A stretch of 64,000 nt of DNA from Streptomyces pseudovenezuelae (lineage in GTDB: Bacteria; Actinomycetota; Actinomycetes; Streptomycetales; Streptomycetaceae). This document shows, piece by piece, positions 24,436-31,744 of the stretch (positions within the stretch are counted from its first letter, which is position 1; every line of letters begins with the position of its first letter). The notes under the pieces are model-generated. The model ran no database searches. It had not been told where the DNA came from and saw nothing but the letters and a program-made list of their open reading frames with translations. The position numbers and the translations under genes were made by a program. The stretch spans positions 616,682 to 680,681 of the forward strand of contig NZ_KQ948146.1 in the NCBI RefSeq assembly GCF_001513955.1, written 5' to 3'.

Positions 24436-25932
24436 ATGGGTGCCGGGCGGCCGCGCGGTGAGGACGAGGCTCTCTCGGGCAGCGAGCTGAGACGACGGGC
24501 CAAGGCGGGCGTCTTCGTCGTCAGCACCCGCGGCCTGGTGATCCTTCTGCTGGGGTTCGCCGGGAACGTGGTCGTGGCCCGGCTGCTCGACCCCCACGAC
24601 TTCGGTGTGGTCGCCATCGGCATGTCCTTCGTGCTGTTCGCCGGGCTCGTCTCCGACGGCGGCCTCGGCGCCGGGCTCATCCGGCGCGAGGAGCCCCCGA
24701 CCCGGCAGGAACTCGGTGCCCTGAGCGCGCTGCAACTGGGCGTGACCCTGGCGATGGCCGCTCTCGCCGCGGCGCTGGCGGTCCCGCTCGGCCGGGTCGC
24801 CTCGGTCACCGCCGTCATGGTCGCCTCCATGCCGCTGGTCGCCCTGCAGTTCCCGGGCCGCATCCTGCTGGAGAGGTCCCTTCGCTACCGGCGGCTGGTG
24901 GCGGTGGAGATGTCCCAGGTGCTGTGCTACCAGGCATGGGCGATCGGCACCGTGGCGGCCGGGTTCGGCGTGTGGGGGCTCGCGACCGCGACCGTGGTCC
25001 GCGCGCTGGCCGGAGCGGTGGTGATGGCGTTCGTGTGTCCCGCCGGACTGGTGCGGCCCCTGCCGACGTTCCGGCTCGTCCGACCGCTCGTGGGGTTCGG
25101 CCTGCGGTTCCAGGCGGTCAACGCGACCTGGCTGCTGCGCGACCAGGTCCTCAACGTGTGCGTCGCGTCCTTCGGCGGGGTCGCGCAGCTCGGCCTGTGG
25201 GCCCTCGCCAAACGGCTGATGGAGGTGCCGTACCTGATTCTGCAGTCGCTGTGGCGGGTCTCGTTCCCCACGATGTCCCGGCTGGCCGCCGACGAGGTGC
25301 GCACGACGCGCCTGGTCCAGCAGGCCCTCGACATCACCACGGTCGGGATGGGTTTCGTCCTGACCGCCCTCGCGGGGTCGGCGCCGGGGCTGGTGCCCGG
25401 CCTCTTCGGACCCCAGTGGCGGGACGCCGCCGCGGTCGTCCCCGGCGCCTGTCTGGGACTGGCCGTGGGCGGGGCGGTCTCGGTGGCCACCCAGGGATAC
25501 CTCTACGCGCTCGGCGACGCGCGCACCGTGCTGCGGGCGAGCCTCCTCCAGGCGGTGACCTGGTTCGCCGTCACCCTGCCGCTGCTCGTGCCGCTCGGTG
25601 TGGCGTCCGTGGGCCTGGGCTGGTTCGCGGGCGCGGTCGTCGAGGCGCTGGTGCTCGGCCGGGCCACCACCCGAAGGATCCCGGTCCGGCTGTTGCGCCC
25701 GCTGCTCGCCCCGGTCCTCGTCGGGACGGGCTCGTCGGCACTGGGCTGGGCGGTGTCCGTACGGGGCGGCGGCACCCTGTGGTCGGGCCTGGCCGGCGGC
25801 GGCTGTTCCGCGGTGCTCTTCGCCGTCGGCATGACCGTCGCGGACCGGCGGCTGGTGCGTCGGACGTGCGGTTTCGCCGCCAGCTCGGTACGTGCCGCGC
25901 TCTCCCGCGACCGGGAGGAGGACGGCGGGTGA
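24436..25932 (+). CDS. Wzx-type oligosaccharide flippase (MOP superfamily)
   Basis: 498 residues with about 12-14 predicted hydrophobic spans. The start SGSELRRRAKAGVFVVSTRGLVILLLGFAGNVVVARLLDPHDFGVVAIGMSFVLF is the conserved first two helices of Polysacc_synt family flippases, and VARLLDPHDFG is the family's motif. It moves the undecaprenyl-linked repeat unit from the inner to the outer leaflet for polymerisation by the Wzy-like protein at 26.7 kb. The pairing with polymerase, Wzz-like and priming transferase genes defines a Wzx/Wzy-dependent pathway. Confidence 0.9.
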   Translation: MGAGRPRGEDEALSGSELRRRAKAGVFVVSTRGLVILLLGFAGNVVVARLLDPHDFGVVAIGMSFVLFAGLVSDGGLGAGLIRREEPPTRQELGALSALQLGVTLAMAALAAALAVPLGRVASVTAVMVASMPLVALQFPGRILLERSLRYRRLVAVEMSQVLCYQAWAIGTVAAGFGVWGLATATVVRALAGAVVMAFVCPAGLVRPLPTFRLVRPLVGFGLRFQAVNATWLLRDQVLNVCVASFGGVAQLGLWALAKRLMEVPYLILQSLWRVSFPTMSRLAADEVRTTRLVQQALDITTVGMGFVLTALAGSAPGLVPGLFGPQWRDAAAVVPGACLGLAVGGAVSVATQGYLYALGDARTVLRASLLQAVTWFAVTLPLLVPLGVASVGLGWFAGAVVEALVLGRATTRRIPVRLLRPLLAPVLVGTGSSALGWAVSVRGGGTLWSGLAGGGCSAVLFAVGMTVADRRLVRRTCGFAASSVRAALSRDREEDGG

Positions 25933-25979
25933 GCGCCGGAGCGGCCCGGAACCCGAGCGACGCCGGGCCCCGGGGCCTG

Positions 25980-26738
25980 TCACGGCTTGACGGCGATCCG
26001 CCCCTCGTCCATCCGCAGCAACAGCAGCCGTTCACCGGTCTTTCGCAGGAACTCGTCCACCGCCTCGCGTGAGCCCTGCCAGGTGCCGTAGTCGTCGATG
26101 AGCAGCACGCCGCCGGAGACCAGACGCGGATACAGGTGCTCCAGTTCGTGCCGGGTGGAGGTGTACCAGTCCGTGTCCAGGCGCAGGATCGCGATCCGCT
26201 CGGGCGCCCGGTCGGGCACGGTCTCCTCGACCAGGCCCTGCACGTAGTGGATCCGCTCCTTCGGGTACGGGATGCGCGCGAAGGCGGACCTGACATCCTC
26301 AAGGCTCGCCACGGCCCGGATCAGACTGTCCGGGTCCGAGTCCGCGAGCAGGCGGTCGGCCGGCTCGCCGTCGTGTCTGCGGTCGTGCCCGGTCGGCGGC
26401 GGCATGCCCTCGAACGTGTCGAACAGGTACAGGTCGCGGTCGGTGACGCCGAGCGAGAGAAGGGTGCGCGCCACGGCGTGCATGCTGCCGCCGCGCCAGA
26501 CCCCGCACTCCAGTACCGCGCCCGGGACGCGGTGGCGTACGACGTAACGGGTCGCCAGGATCAGCGCGTTGACCCGCTCGGGAGGCGTCATGGAGTACGG
26601 CCGGACCGCCGTGATCACCGCTTTCGCCTCTTCGTCGTAGTCGGCGGGGTAGTCGGGCACGGCCGACCGGGACACCCGGTGGACCTCGAACCCCGTGACG
26701 CGTCGCAGTCTCGCGTTCACCGCTCCTGTCCATGACAT
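25980..26738 (-). CDS. TylF/MycF-family O-methyltransferase
   Basis: 252 residues. Conserved parts are PPERVNALILATRYVVRHRVPGAVLECGVWRGGSMHAVARTLL (SAM site region), DLYLFDTFEGMPPP, IHYVQGLVEETVP, and the metal-binding acidic segment ILRLDTDWYTSTRHELEHLYPRLVSGGVLLIDDYGTW. This is the macrocin O-methyltransferase family, which methylates sugar hydroxyls in a Mg-dependent manner. In this setting it probably methylates a sugar of the repeat unit. It is the last gene of the third operon, 4 bp after the polymerase gene, and ends convergent with the flippase gene. Confidence 0.88.
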   Translation of the reverse strand: MSWTGAVNARLRRVTGFEVHRVSRSAVPDYPADYDEEAKAVITAVRPYSMTPPERVNALILATRYVVRHRVPGAVLECGVWRGGSMHAVARTLLSLGVTDRDLYLFDTFEGMPPPTGHDRRHDGEPADRLLADSDPDSLIRAVASLEDVRSAFARIPYPKERIHYVQGLVEETVPDRAPERIAILRLDTDWYTSTRHELEHLYPRLVSGGVLLIDDYGTWQGSREAVDEFLRKTGERLLLLRMDEGRIAVKP

Positions 26739-26742
26739 GACG

Positions 26743-28017
26743 TCAGATCCTTCCGCGGGAGGACAGCGCGGGCGGGAACTCCTCGGACGCGCGGACCAGC
26801 GTGGTGGCGAGGCCGATGGAGAGGTAGAAGAGCACCCGAAGGACCGTGCCCTCGAAGCTCGACTCGACCGCGAAGACGAAGAGTTGGGCGACGAGCGTGA
26901 AGCCGACGACCCGGGCCACCGCGCTCGTGCGCCACCGGGAGAAGAAGAACACGGCCGTCCCGATCAGCACGGCCGAGACGAAGAGGCCCAGCGGGACACC
27001 GAAGTACACCATCTGCTGGAGATAGGTGTTGTGGACCCGCGCCAGGAACCACATCCCCTCGGGCGCCGCTCCCCCGCCGTAGCCGAGAACCGGCCGGTCC
27101 GCGATCTTCTCGATCGCGTCGACGGCGAACTGCGAGCGGATGAAGACGTTGACCAGGCTGAAGCGGCTGGCCAGCAGCGTGTCCGGCACCAGCCGGTACA
27201 GCAGCGCCACACCGGCGGCGGCCAGCGCGACGACGGCGAGGACCTTCCCGGCCACCCGGCCGCCGGCGTGCTGTCTCCTCAACAGGCCTCCCAGGCCCGC
27301 GAGTACCGCTGCCGTCACCAGTCCGAGGATCACCCCGCGGGAGAGCGTGCAGACGACCGCGACGAGCGTGACACAGCCGGCCAGGGTGCACCGCCGGTCG
27401 TGCCGCACATGGCCCCAGTACAGGAGGAGGGGGACGAAGAAGGCCAGCACGGTGGCGAGGTTGTTCGAGGGCCCCAGGGCGGGGTGGGAGAGCCTGGTGT
27501 AGTACGAGAGATACCGGTCGGAATCGGGGGGCAGCCCGGTCTCCTCGGGACCGAAGCCGGGGACCCTCAGCAGGAGGAGTACGGCGGGAACGACGAGCAG
27601 ACAGCTGTAGCGCCTGATGTACGTCATGACCCGGCCGGGCGAGGCCCCGCTCAGCTCCCGCACGACGAAGAGGTAGGCGACGATGCCCTCCGCGTACACG
27701 AGCGCGGCACGGAACGTCGCGCCCCGGTCCTGCGTCCACAGCATCGACATGCCGCAGATGACGGCCGGGATGCACAGCAGGGCGAAGAGTTTCGGGTAGC
27801 CGACGTCCGGCGGCCTGAAGGCCAGGTCCACGAACAGGGTGATCGCGACGACGCCCAGCAGAATGTCCAGCACCGAGACCGAGTTGATCCCCGGCACGGA
27901 ACTGGCCAGGCGCATCGGCATCGCGGCCGCGATCAGGACCAGCATCAGCAGGACGCGGGGGCGGGCGCCGGGGCCCACCCCGGTGTCGTGCCGGGCGGGA
28001 GCCCGTGCGGTCGTCAT
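26743..28017 (-). CDS. Wzy-like polymerase / O-antigen ligase family protein
   Basis: 424 residues with about 11-12 hydrophobic segments and a large extracytoplasmic loop. The diagnostic region is in that loop and the helix after it: VNVFIRSQFAVDAIEKIADRPVLGYG ... PEGMWFLARVHNTYLQQMVYFGVPLGLFVSAVLIGTAVFFF, where 'RPVLGYG' and 'HNTYLQ' match the Wzy_C/O-antigen ligase family. It polymerises flipped repeat units or transfers the chain. ATG at 28017 has GGGGGCAGG upstream. It lies between the Wzz-like and O-methyltransferase genes in the operon. Confidence 0.88.
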   Translation of the reverse strand: MTTARAPARHDTGVGPGARPRVLLMLVLIAAAMPMRLASSVPGINSVSVLDILLGVVAITLFVDLAFRPPDVGYPKLFALLCIPAVICGMSMLWTQDRGATFRAALVYAEGIVAYLFVVRELSGASPGRVMTYIRRYSCLLVVPAVLLLLRVPGFGPEETGLPPDSDRYLSYYTRLSHPALGPSNNLATVLAFFVPLLLYWGHVRHDRRCTLAGCVTLVAVVCTLSRGVILGLVTAAVLAGLGGLLRRQHAGGRVAGKVLAVVALAAAGVALLYRLVPDTLLASRFSLVNVFIRSQFAVDAIEKIADRPVLGYGGGAAPEGMWFLARVHNTYLQQMVYFGVPLGLFVSAVLIGTAVFFFSRWRTSAVARVVGFTLVAQLFVFAVESSFEGTVLRVLFYLSIGLATTLVRASEEFPPALSSRGRI

Positions 28018-28048
28018 GACCTGCCCCCGCTCCGCTTCCCGCGCCCGC

Positions 28049-29527
28049 TCACCGGGGTTCCGCCTTCGACGCGCCCCGGGGCCCGGCACCGTTTCCCGGG
28101 GACCACTCGGCCGTGTGGGACCGGCCGTGGTCCTCGCGCCGGACCTGGCGCCCGTCCAGGCGGGTGGGGGCCGAGACGGCCGACACGTACGGCCTGCTGC
28201 GCCGTCCGCGCTCCCCGCTGAGCACGGTGCCCAGGATCTTGACGCCGACCGAGCGCAGGCGCTGGACGCACTGCACGAGGTCCGGCATCCGGGTCGCCAT
28301 GGCCTCGGTCACGAGGATCACCTGGCCCACGGCACGGGCCACGGTCGTCGCGTCGCTCCGGGTCAGCACGGGGGGTGCCACGAGGATCACGGCATCGGCC
28401 CGTCGCATGAGCCGCCTGCACAGTTCGGCGACGTCCGCCTTCCGCAGCGGTGCGGCCTCGGTCCCGGGCTCCGTCCCGCTCCCGGCGAGCATGCGCAGGG
28501 GCACGTCCTCACGCCACGCCCGCAGCGCGTCCTCCAGGCCGGCACTGCCCTCCAGGACGTCCGCGAGGGACCAGGGCGACGACAGGCCGAGGAGGTCGGC
28601 CAGTCGTCCCCGGGAGCTCTGGGCGTCGACCACGATCGTCGGCGTGCCGCTCTCGGCCAGGGCGATCGCCAGTCCGGCGGCGACGGCGGCCGCCTCGTCC
28701 TCGCGGACGGGTGACGTCACCACGTACGCCCGTGGTCCGGGGCCGCGGCCGGCGATCTCGGTGGTCAGGGCCAGCCACCGGTAGGCCTGGGCCTGCGTCG
28801 GGGATCCGGGCAGTCCGGACCGGAACTCCCTGTCCCGGTTGCGCCCGCCCCGGGGCAGGACACCGAGGACGTCGACGTCCGTGCCCTGCTCCAGATCCTG
28901 GACGTCACGGATCCGGGTGTCCGTGACCTCGCGGACGACCGCCCAGAGCAGTCCGAGCAGGAGGCCCGCGGCGAGGCCGAGGACGATGTCGAAGCTCTTG
29001 TGCGGGGACACCGGGTGGTCGAGGAGCTGGACGGGATCCAGCGTTCTGACGTTGATCACCGGCGCCTGCCCGGCGCCCTGCTGCCCGGAGTTCTCGGCGG
29101 ACGAGACGATTCTCGAGAACGCCGGTCCCAGCGCCTGCGCGATGTCCTGCGCCCGCTGGGCCGAACGGTCCTTGACCGTGACGTCGATGACCGCCGTGTC
29201 GGTCGGGTTGCTCGCCGTGATGTGGCTCTTCATGTGCTCGACCGAGTACGGCAGCCCCAGTTGGTCAGTGAGCTGACGCAGTACCGCCTGGCCGGTCAGC
29301 AGCGTCGTGTAGGACTTGGCGCGCTGCTGGGACAGGAGCGCGCCCTGGTAGGCCTGGCTCGAATCCTCGCCGGGGGCGGTGACGGTCACCAGCATCTGGG
29401 CCTTGGCCGCGTAGACCGGCGGCTGCGACTGGGCCACCGCCGCGCCGGCGGCCGCGCCCAGGAGCGTGAACAGGAGGATCGCCACCCAGTGGAAGCGCAG
29501 CAGGCGGCGGTAGGCTTTCAGGTCCAT
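28049..29527 (-). CDS. Wzz/BY-kinase-like chain-length protein with degenerate kinase domain
   Basis: 492 residues. Residues 1-200 form a Wzz domain: first span VAILLFTLLGAAAGAAV (15-31), an extracytoplasmic part with VYAAKAQMLVTVTAP, the pre-span P-rich segment DHPVSPHKSFD and second span IVLGLAAGLLLGLLWAV (181-197). Residues ~245-440 have the order of a bacterial tyrosine-kinase domain, but its motifs are lost: the Walker A place reads TSPVREDEAAAVAAG (no GKS/T), the Walker A' place IVVDAQSSRG, and Walker B AVILVAPPVL. The tail has no Tyr cluster. It may control chain length as a pseudokinase. It overlaps the upstream glycosyltransferase end by 10 bp. Confidence 0.85.
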   Translation of the reverse strand: MDLKAYRRLLRFHWVAILLFTLLGAAAGAAVAQSQPPVYAAKAQMLVTVTAPGEDSSQAYQGALLSQQRAKSYTTLLTGQAVLRQLTDQLGLPYSVEHMKSHITASNPTDTAVIDVTVKDRSAQRAQDIAQALGPAFSRIVSSAENSGQQGAGQAPVINVRTLDPVQLLDHPVSPHKSFDIVLGLAAGLLLGLLWAVVREVTDTRIRDVQDLEQGTDVDVLGVLPRGGRNRDREFRSGLPGSPTQAQAYRWLALTTEIAGRGPGPRAYVVTSPVREDEAAAVAAGLAIALAESGTPTIVVDAQSSRGRLADLLGLSSPWSLADVLEGSAGLEDALRAWREDVPLRMLAGSGTEPGTEAAPLRKADVAELCRRLMRRADAVILVAPPVLTRSDATTVARAVGQVILVTEAMATRMPDLVQCVQRLRSVGVKILGTVLSGERGRRSRPYVSAVSAPTRLDGRQVRREDHGRSHTAEWSPGNGAGPRGASKAEPR

Positions 29528-30687
29528 GTCCGGTCCCTGGGCAGAGGGGGATCACCGCTGAGCAGATGTTCCAGCGGACGCAGGGTCTCGTCCCAGCTCA
29601 GGCGCTCGGCCTGGGCGTAGGCCTCGTCGCTGGCACGCCGCCACCGCCCTTCGTCGCTCAGGTCCTCGACGACGGAGCGGAACGTCTCCTCGGTGTAGAC
29701 CACCGAGCCCCGCAGCAGGTCGAGGTGGCGCCGCCAGGAGGGGACGAGCACGGGCAGCCCGTACGACAGGTAGTGGACGTGCTTGGAGGAGAACCCGTCC
29801 CGGCGCAACTGGTCCTCGCTGCACGTGACCAGTCCCAGCTGGTAGGTGCGCAGCACGTCGATCGAGGGCGCGTAGCCGAGGTAGTTGAGTCCGAGCGCGG
29901 GGTCCGGCGGGGGGCCGCCGTACACGTCGATGCGGGGGTACAGCCGGGACAGGCGGGACAGCAGGGCCGGGTTGTTGAAACCGGCGGTCACGTTGCCGAG
30001 GTAGACGACGCGCGGCGGGGTGGCGAAGTCCGCCCGCCGCGGTGCGGGGACACAGCCGAAGTTGAGTGACATCAGGTTGTGCCCGCTGATCCGGTAGTGC
30101 TCGACGGCGTAGCGCGCGTACGAGTCCCAGTGCAGGGCCAGGTGGTCGACGCCCTCGAAGATCGCCGTCTCCAGCCTGCGCAGCTTCCGGTGCTGCCGGT
30201 CCGTCACCCTGCCGTCGAAGTACACCTCGTCGGCCCAGGGGGCGGGGGCGTCGTAGAGCGTGCGGGCCGACCTGGCCTCGGCCAGCACTCCGGCGTCGTA
30301 GATGGTCTCGCAGATCACCAGGTCGTAGTCGTCGAGCGGCAGCGTGCGCTTGAGGATGGCGCGGCGCAGCCGGTGATCCGCCAGGAGGAGGTAGTAGGAG
30401 AGGTGGCTCCGCCCGAACCGCCAGCGCCGGGTCAGGACGGCCGCCGTCGCCTCGGTCGCGTAGAGGGCCGCCTTGCGGGGGCTCGGTGCGGGGAGTCGGC
30501 CCGCGAACCGTCCCGGGGCGCGGCTGGACCGGCTCAGGTGATAGGTGTCGACGAGGCGCACGTCGTGGCCCAGTTGCCGCAGGAAGCGCTGGATCTCGAC
30601 GGGCTTCACGCCGTTGGCGTAGGCGTCGAGCTGGCAGATGACGAGGACGTGCTTCGTTCCTGTCGCCCTCGTGGGCACGCTGGTCAA
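29518..30687 (-). CDS. Glycosyltransferase (GT-B fold, family uncertain)
   Basis: About 389 residues. The N-terminal part is KHVLVICQLDAYANGVKPVEIQRFLRQLGHDVRLVDTYHLSR, a Rossmann-like domain for acceptor binding; the second half has RVVYLGNVTAGFNNPALLSRL, IDVYGGPPP and GFSSKHVHYLSYGLPVLVPSW, resembling the donor domain of GT4-like enzymes with a Lys in place of the canonical first Glu region. The most likely start is TTG at 30687, because GAGGAGGT lies six bases upstream and the LCP gene stops (TAA) four bases before it; GTG at 30678 is an alternative. Donor and acceptor unknown. Confidence 0.78.
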   Translation of the reverse strand: MTSVPTRATGTKHVLVICQLDAYANGVKPVEIQRFLRQLGHDVRLVDTYHLSRSSRAPGRFAGRLPAPSPRKAALYATEATAAVLTRRWRFGRSHLSYYLLLADHRLRRAILKRTLPLDDYDLVICETIYDAGVLAEARSARTLYDAPAPWADEVYFDGRVTDRQHRKLRRLETAIFEGVDHLALHWDSYARYAVEHYRISGHNLMSLNFGCVPAPRRADFATPPRVVYLGNVTAGFNNPALLSRLSRLYPRIDVYGGPPPDPALGLNYLGYAPSIDVLRTYQLGLVTCSEDQLRRDGFSSKHVHYLSYGLPVLVPSWRRHLDLLRGSVVYTEETFRSVVEDLSDEGRWRRASDEAYAQAERLSWDETLRPLEHLLSGDPPLPRDRTWT

Positions 30688-30691
30688 CGGA

Positions 30692-31744
30692 TTACCTCCT
30701 CGCGGTGGCGGGTTCCTCTCCCGGTGGACGGCCGGCTTCGGCGGCACGGGTCTGCGCGCGCAGCGCCGGCTTGTCGAGGATCAGCACGTACTGGCCGCGG
30801 ATCATGTCGGACCGGATGATCGGCGCGGTGGCGAAACGGGTGTCCGCGCCGCTCAGATGGCGCAGGCCGAGGGCGAGGTTGCGCAGGTCCCCGTTGGACA
30901 TCCGGTCGTCGACGCTCACCGCGCGCGTGATCGCGTCGAGCATCCGGTCGGTGCCGAGCGGGTCGGTGATGCTGATGTCGGCGCGGATCCGGCCGACCAG
31001 GCTCTGGAGGAACTGCTGCTGGTGCTTGATGCGGTCCAGTTCGCCGCCCGGCAGACCGTGTCGCTGGCGGACGTAGGCCAGGGCCTGTTCGCCGTTCAGG
31101 ACGTGGGTGCCGGCGGGGAAGTGGCGGTTCTGCTCCGGGTCGTAGGTGTCGCGCGGGATGGTCACGGGGACGCCGCCGACGGCGTCGGTGAGGGAGCGGA
31201 AACCGTGCCAGTCGATGACACCGAAGTGGTCGACGCGGGTGCCGGTGAGGCGCTCCACGGTCTGGATGAGCAGGGGTGGTCCGCCCCAGGAGAAGGCGGC
31301 GTTGATCTTCGCCGAGCCGTGGCCGGGGATCGCCACCCAGCTGTCCCGGGGGATGGACAGGGTGTAGGCGCTGTTCTCGTCGTGGCCGAGGTGCACCAGC
31401 ATCAGCGTGTCGCTGCGCTGCGCCCCGTACTTCCACAGCTGGGCGGTGGCGTCGCTGCCGGTGGTCGGGCGCGGGGAGCGGCTGTCGACGCCGGCCAGCA
31501 GGAAGGTCGTACCGCCGTCGTGTCCCGTGGACTCGGGCGGGCGGGGGCCCTTGGGGAAGGCGTCGGGGATGCGGGCGACCTGGTCGCCGTAGTGGTCGGT
31601 GGCCCACCAGATGCCACCGGCGCCGAGGCCGAGCAGGGCGAGGACGGTGACGAGGGCGAGCACCAGGATGCGGCGCAGCCGGCGGCGGCGGCGCCGGACC
31701 TGTGGTCTCGGCTCCCAGTTCGGCCATCCCCGGCGCGCGGACAT
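30692..31744 (-). CDS. LytR-CpsA-Psr (LCP) family glycopolymer transferase
   Basis: 350 residues. Short Arg-rich cytoplasmic N-terminus (VRRRRRRLRR), one membrane span (ILVLALVTVLALLGLGAGGIWW), then the LCP domain: FLLAGVDSRSPRPTTG, RSDTLMLVHLGHDENSAYTLSIPRDSWVAIPGHGSAKINAAFSWGG, HFGVIDWHGFRSLTDAVGGVPVTIP, GEQALAYVRQRHGLPGGELDRIKHQQQFLQSLV. The Arg and Asp residues that hold pyrophosphate lipid in LCP proteins are present. It attaches the polymer from undecaprenyl pyrophosphate to peptidoglycan or another acceptor, which suggests the product is wall-linked. The start overlaps the stop of the fusion gene (ATGA). Confidence 0.92.
   Translation of the reverse strand: MSARRGWPNWEPRPQVRRRRRRLRRILVLALVTVLALLGLGAGGIWWATDHYGDQVARIPDAFPKGPRPPESTGHDGGTTFLLAGVDSRSPRPTTGSDATAQLWKYGAQRSDTLMLVHLGHDENSAYTLSIPRDSWVAIPGHGSAKINAAFSWGGPPLLIQTVERLTGTRVDHFGVIDWHGFRSLTDAVGGVPVTIPRDTYDPEQNRHFPAGTHVLNGEQALAYVRQRHGLPGGELDRIKHQQQFLQSLVGRIRADISITDPLGTDRMLDAITRAVSVDDRMSNGDLRNLALGLRHLSGADTRFATAPIIRSDMIRGQYVLILDKPALRAQTRAAEAGRPPGEEPATARR

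Noticed and set aside
25966..25977. GGCCCCGGGGCC palindrome between convergent flippase and methyltransferase genes as a terminator
   Set aside because: There is no loop and no T run, and such GC palindromes occur by chance in this genome.
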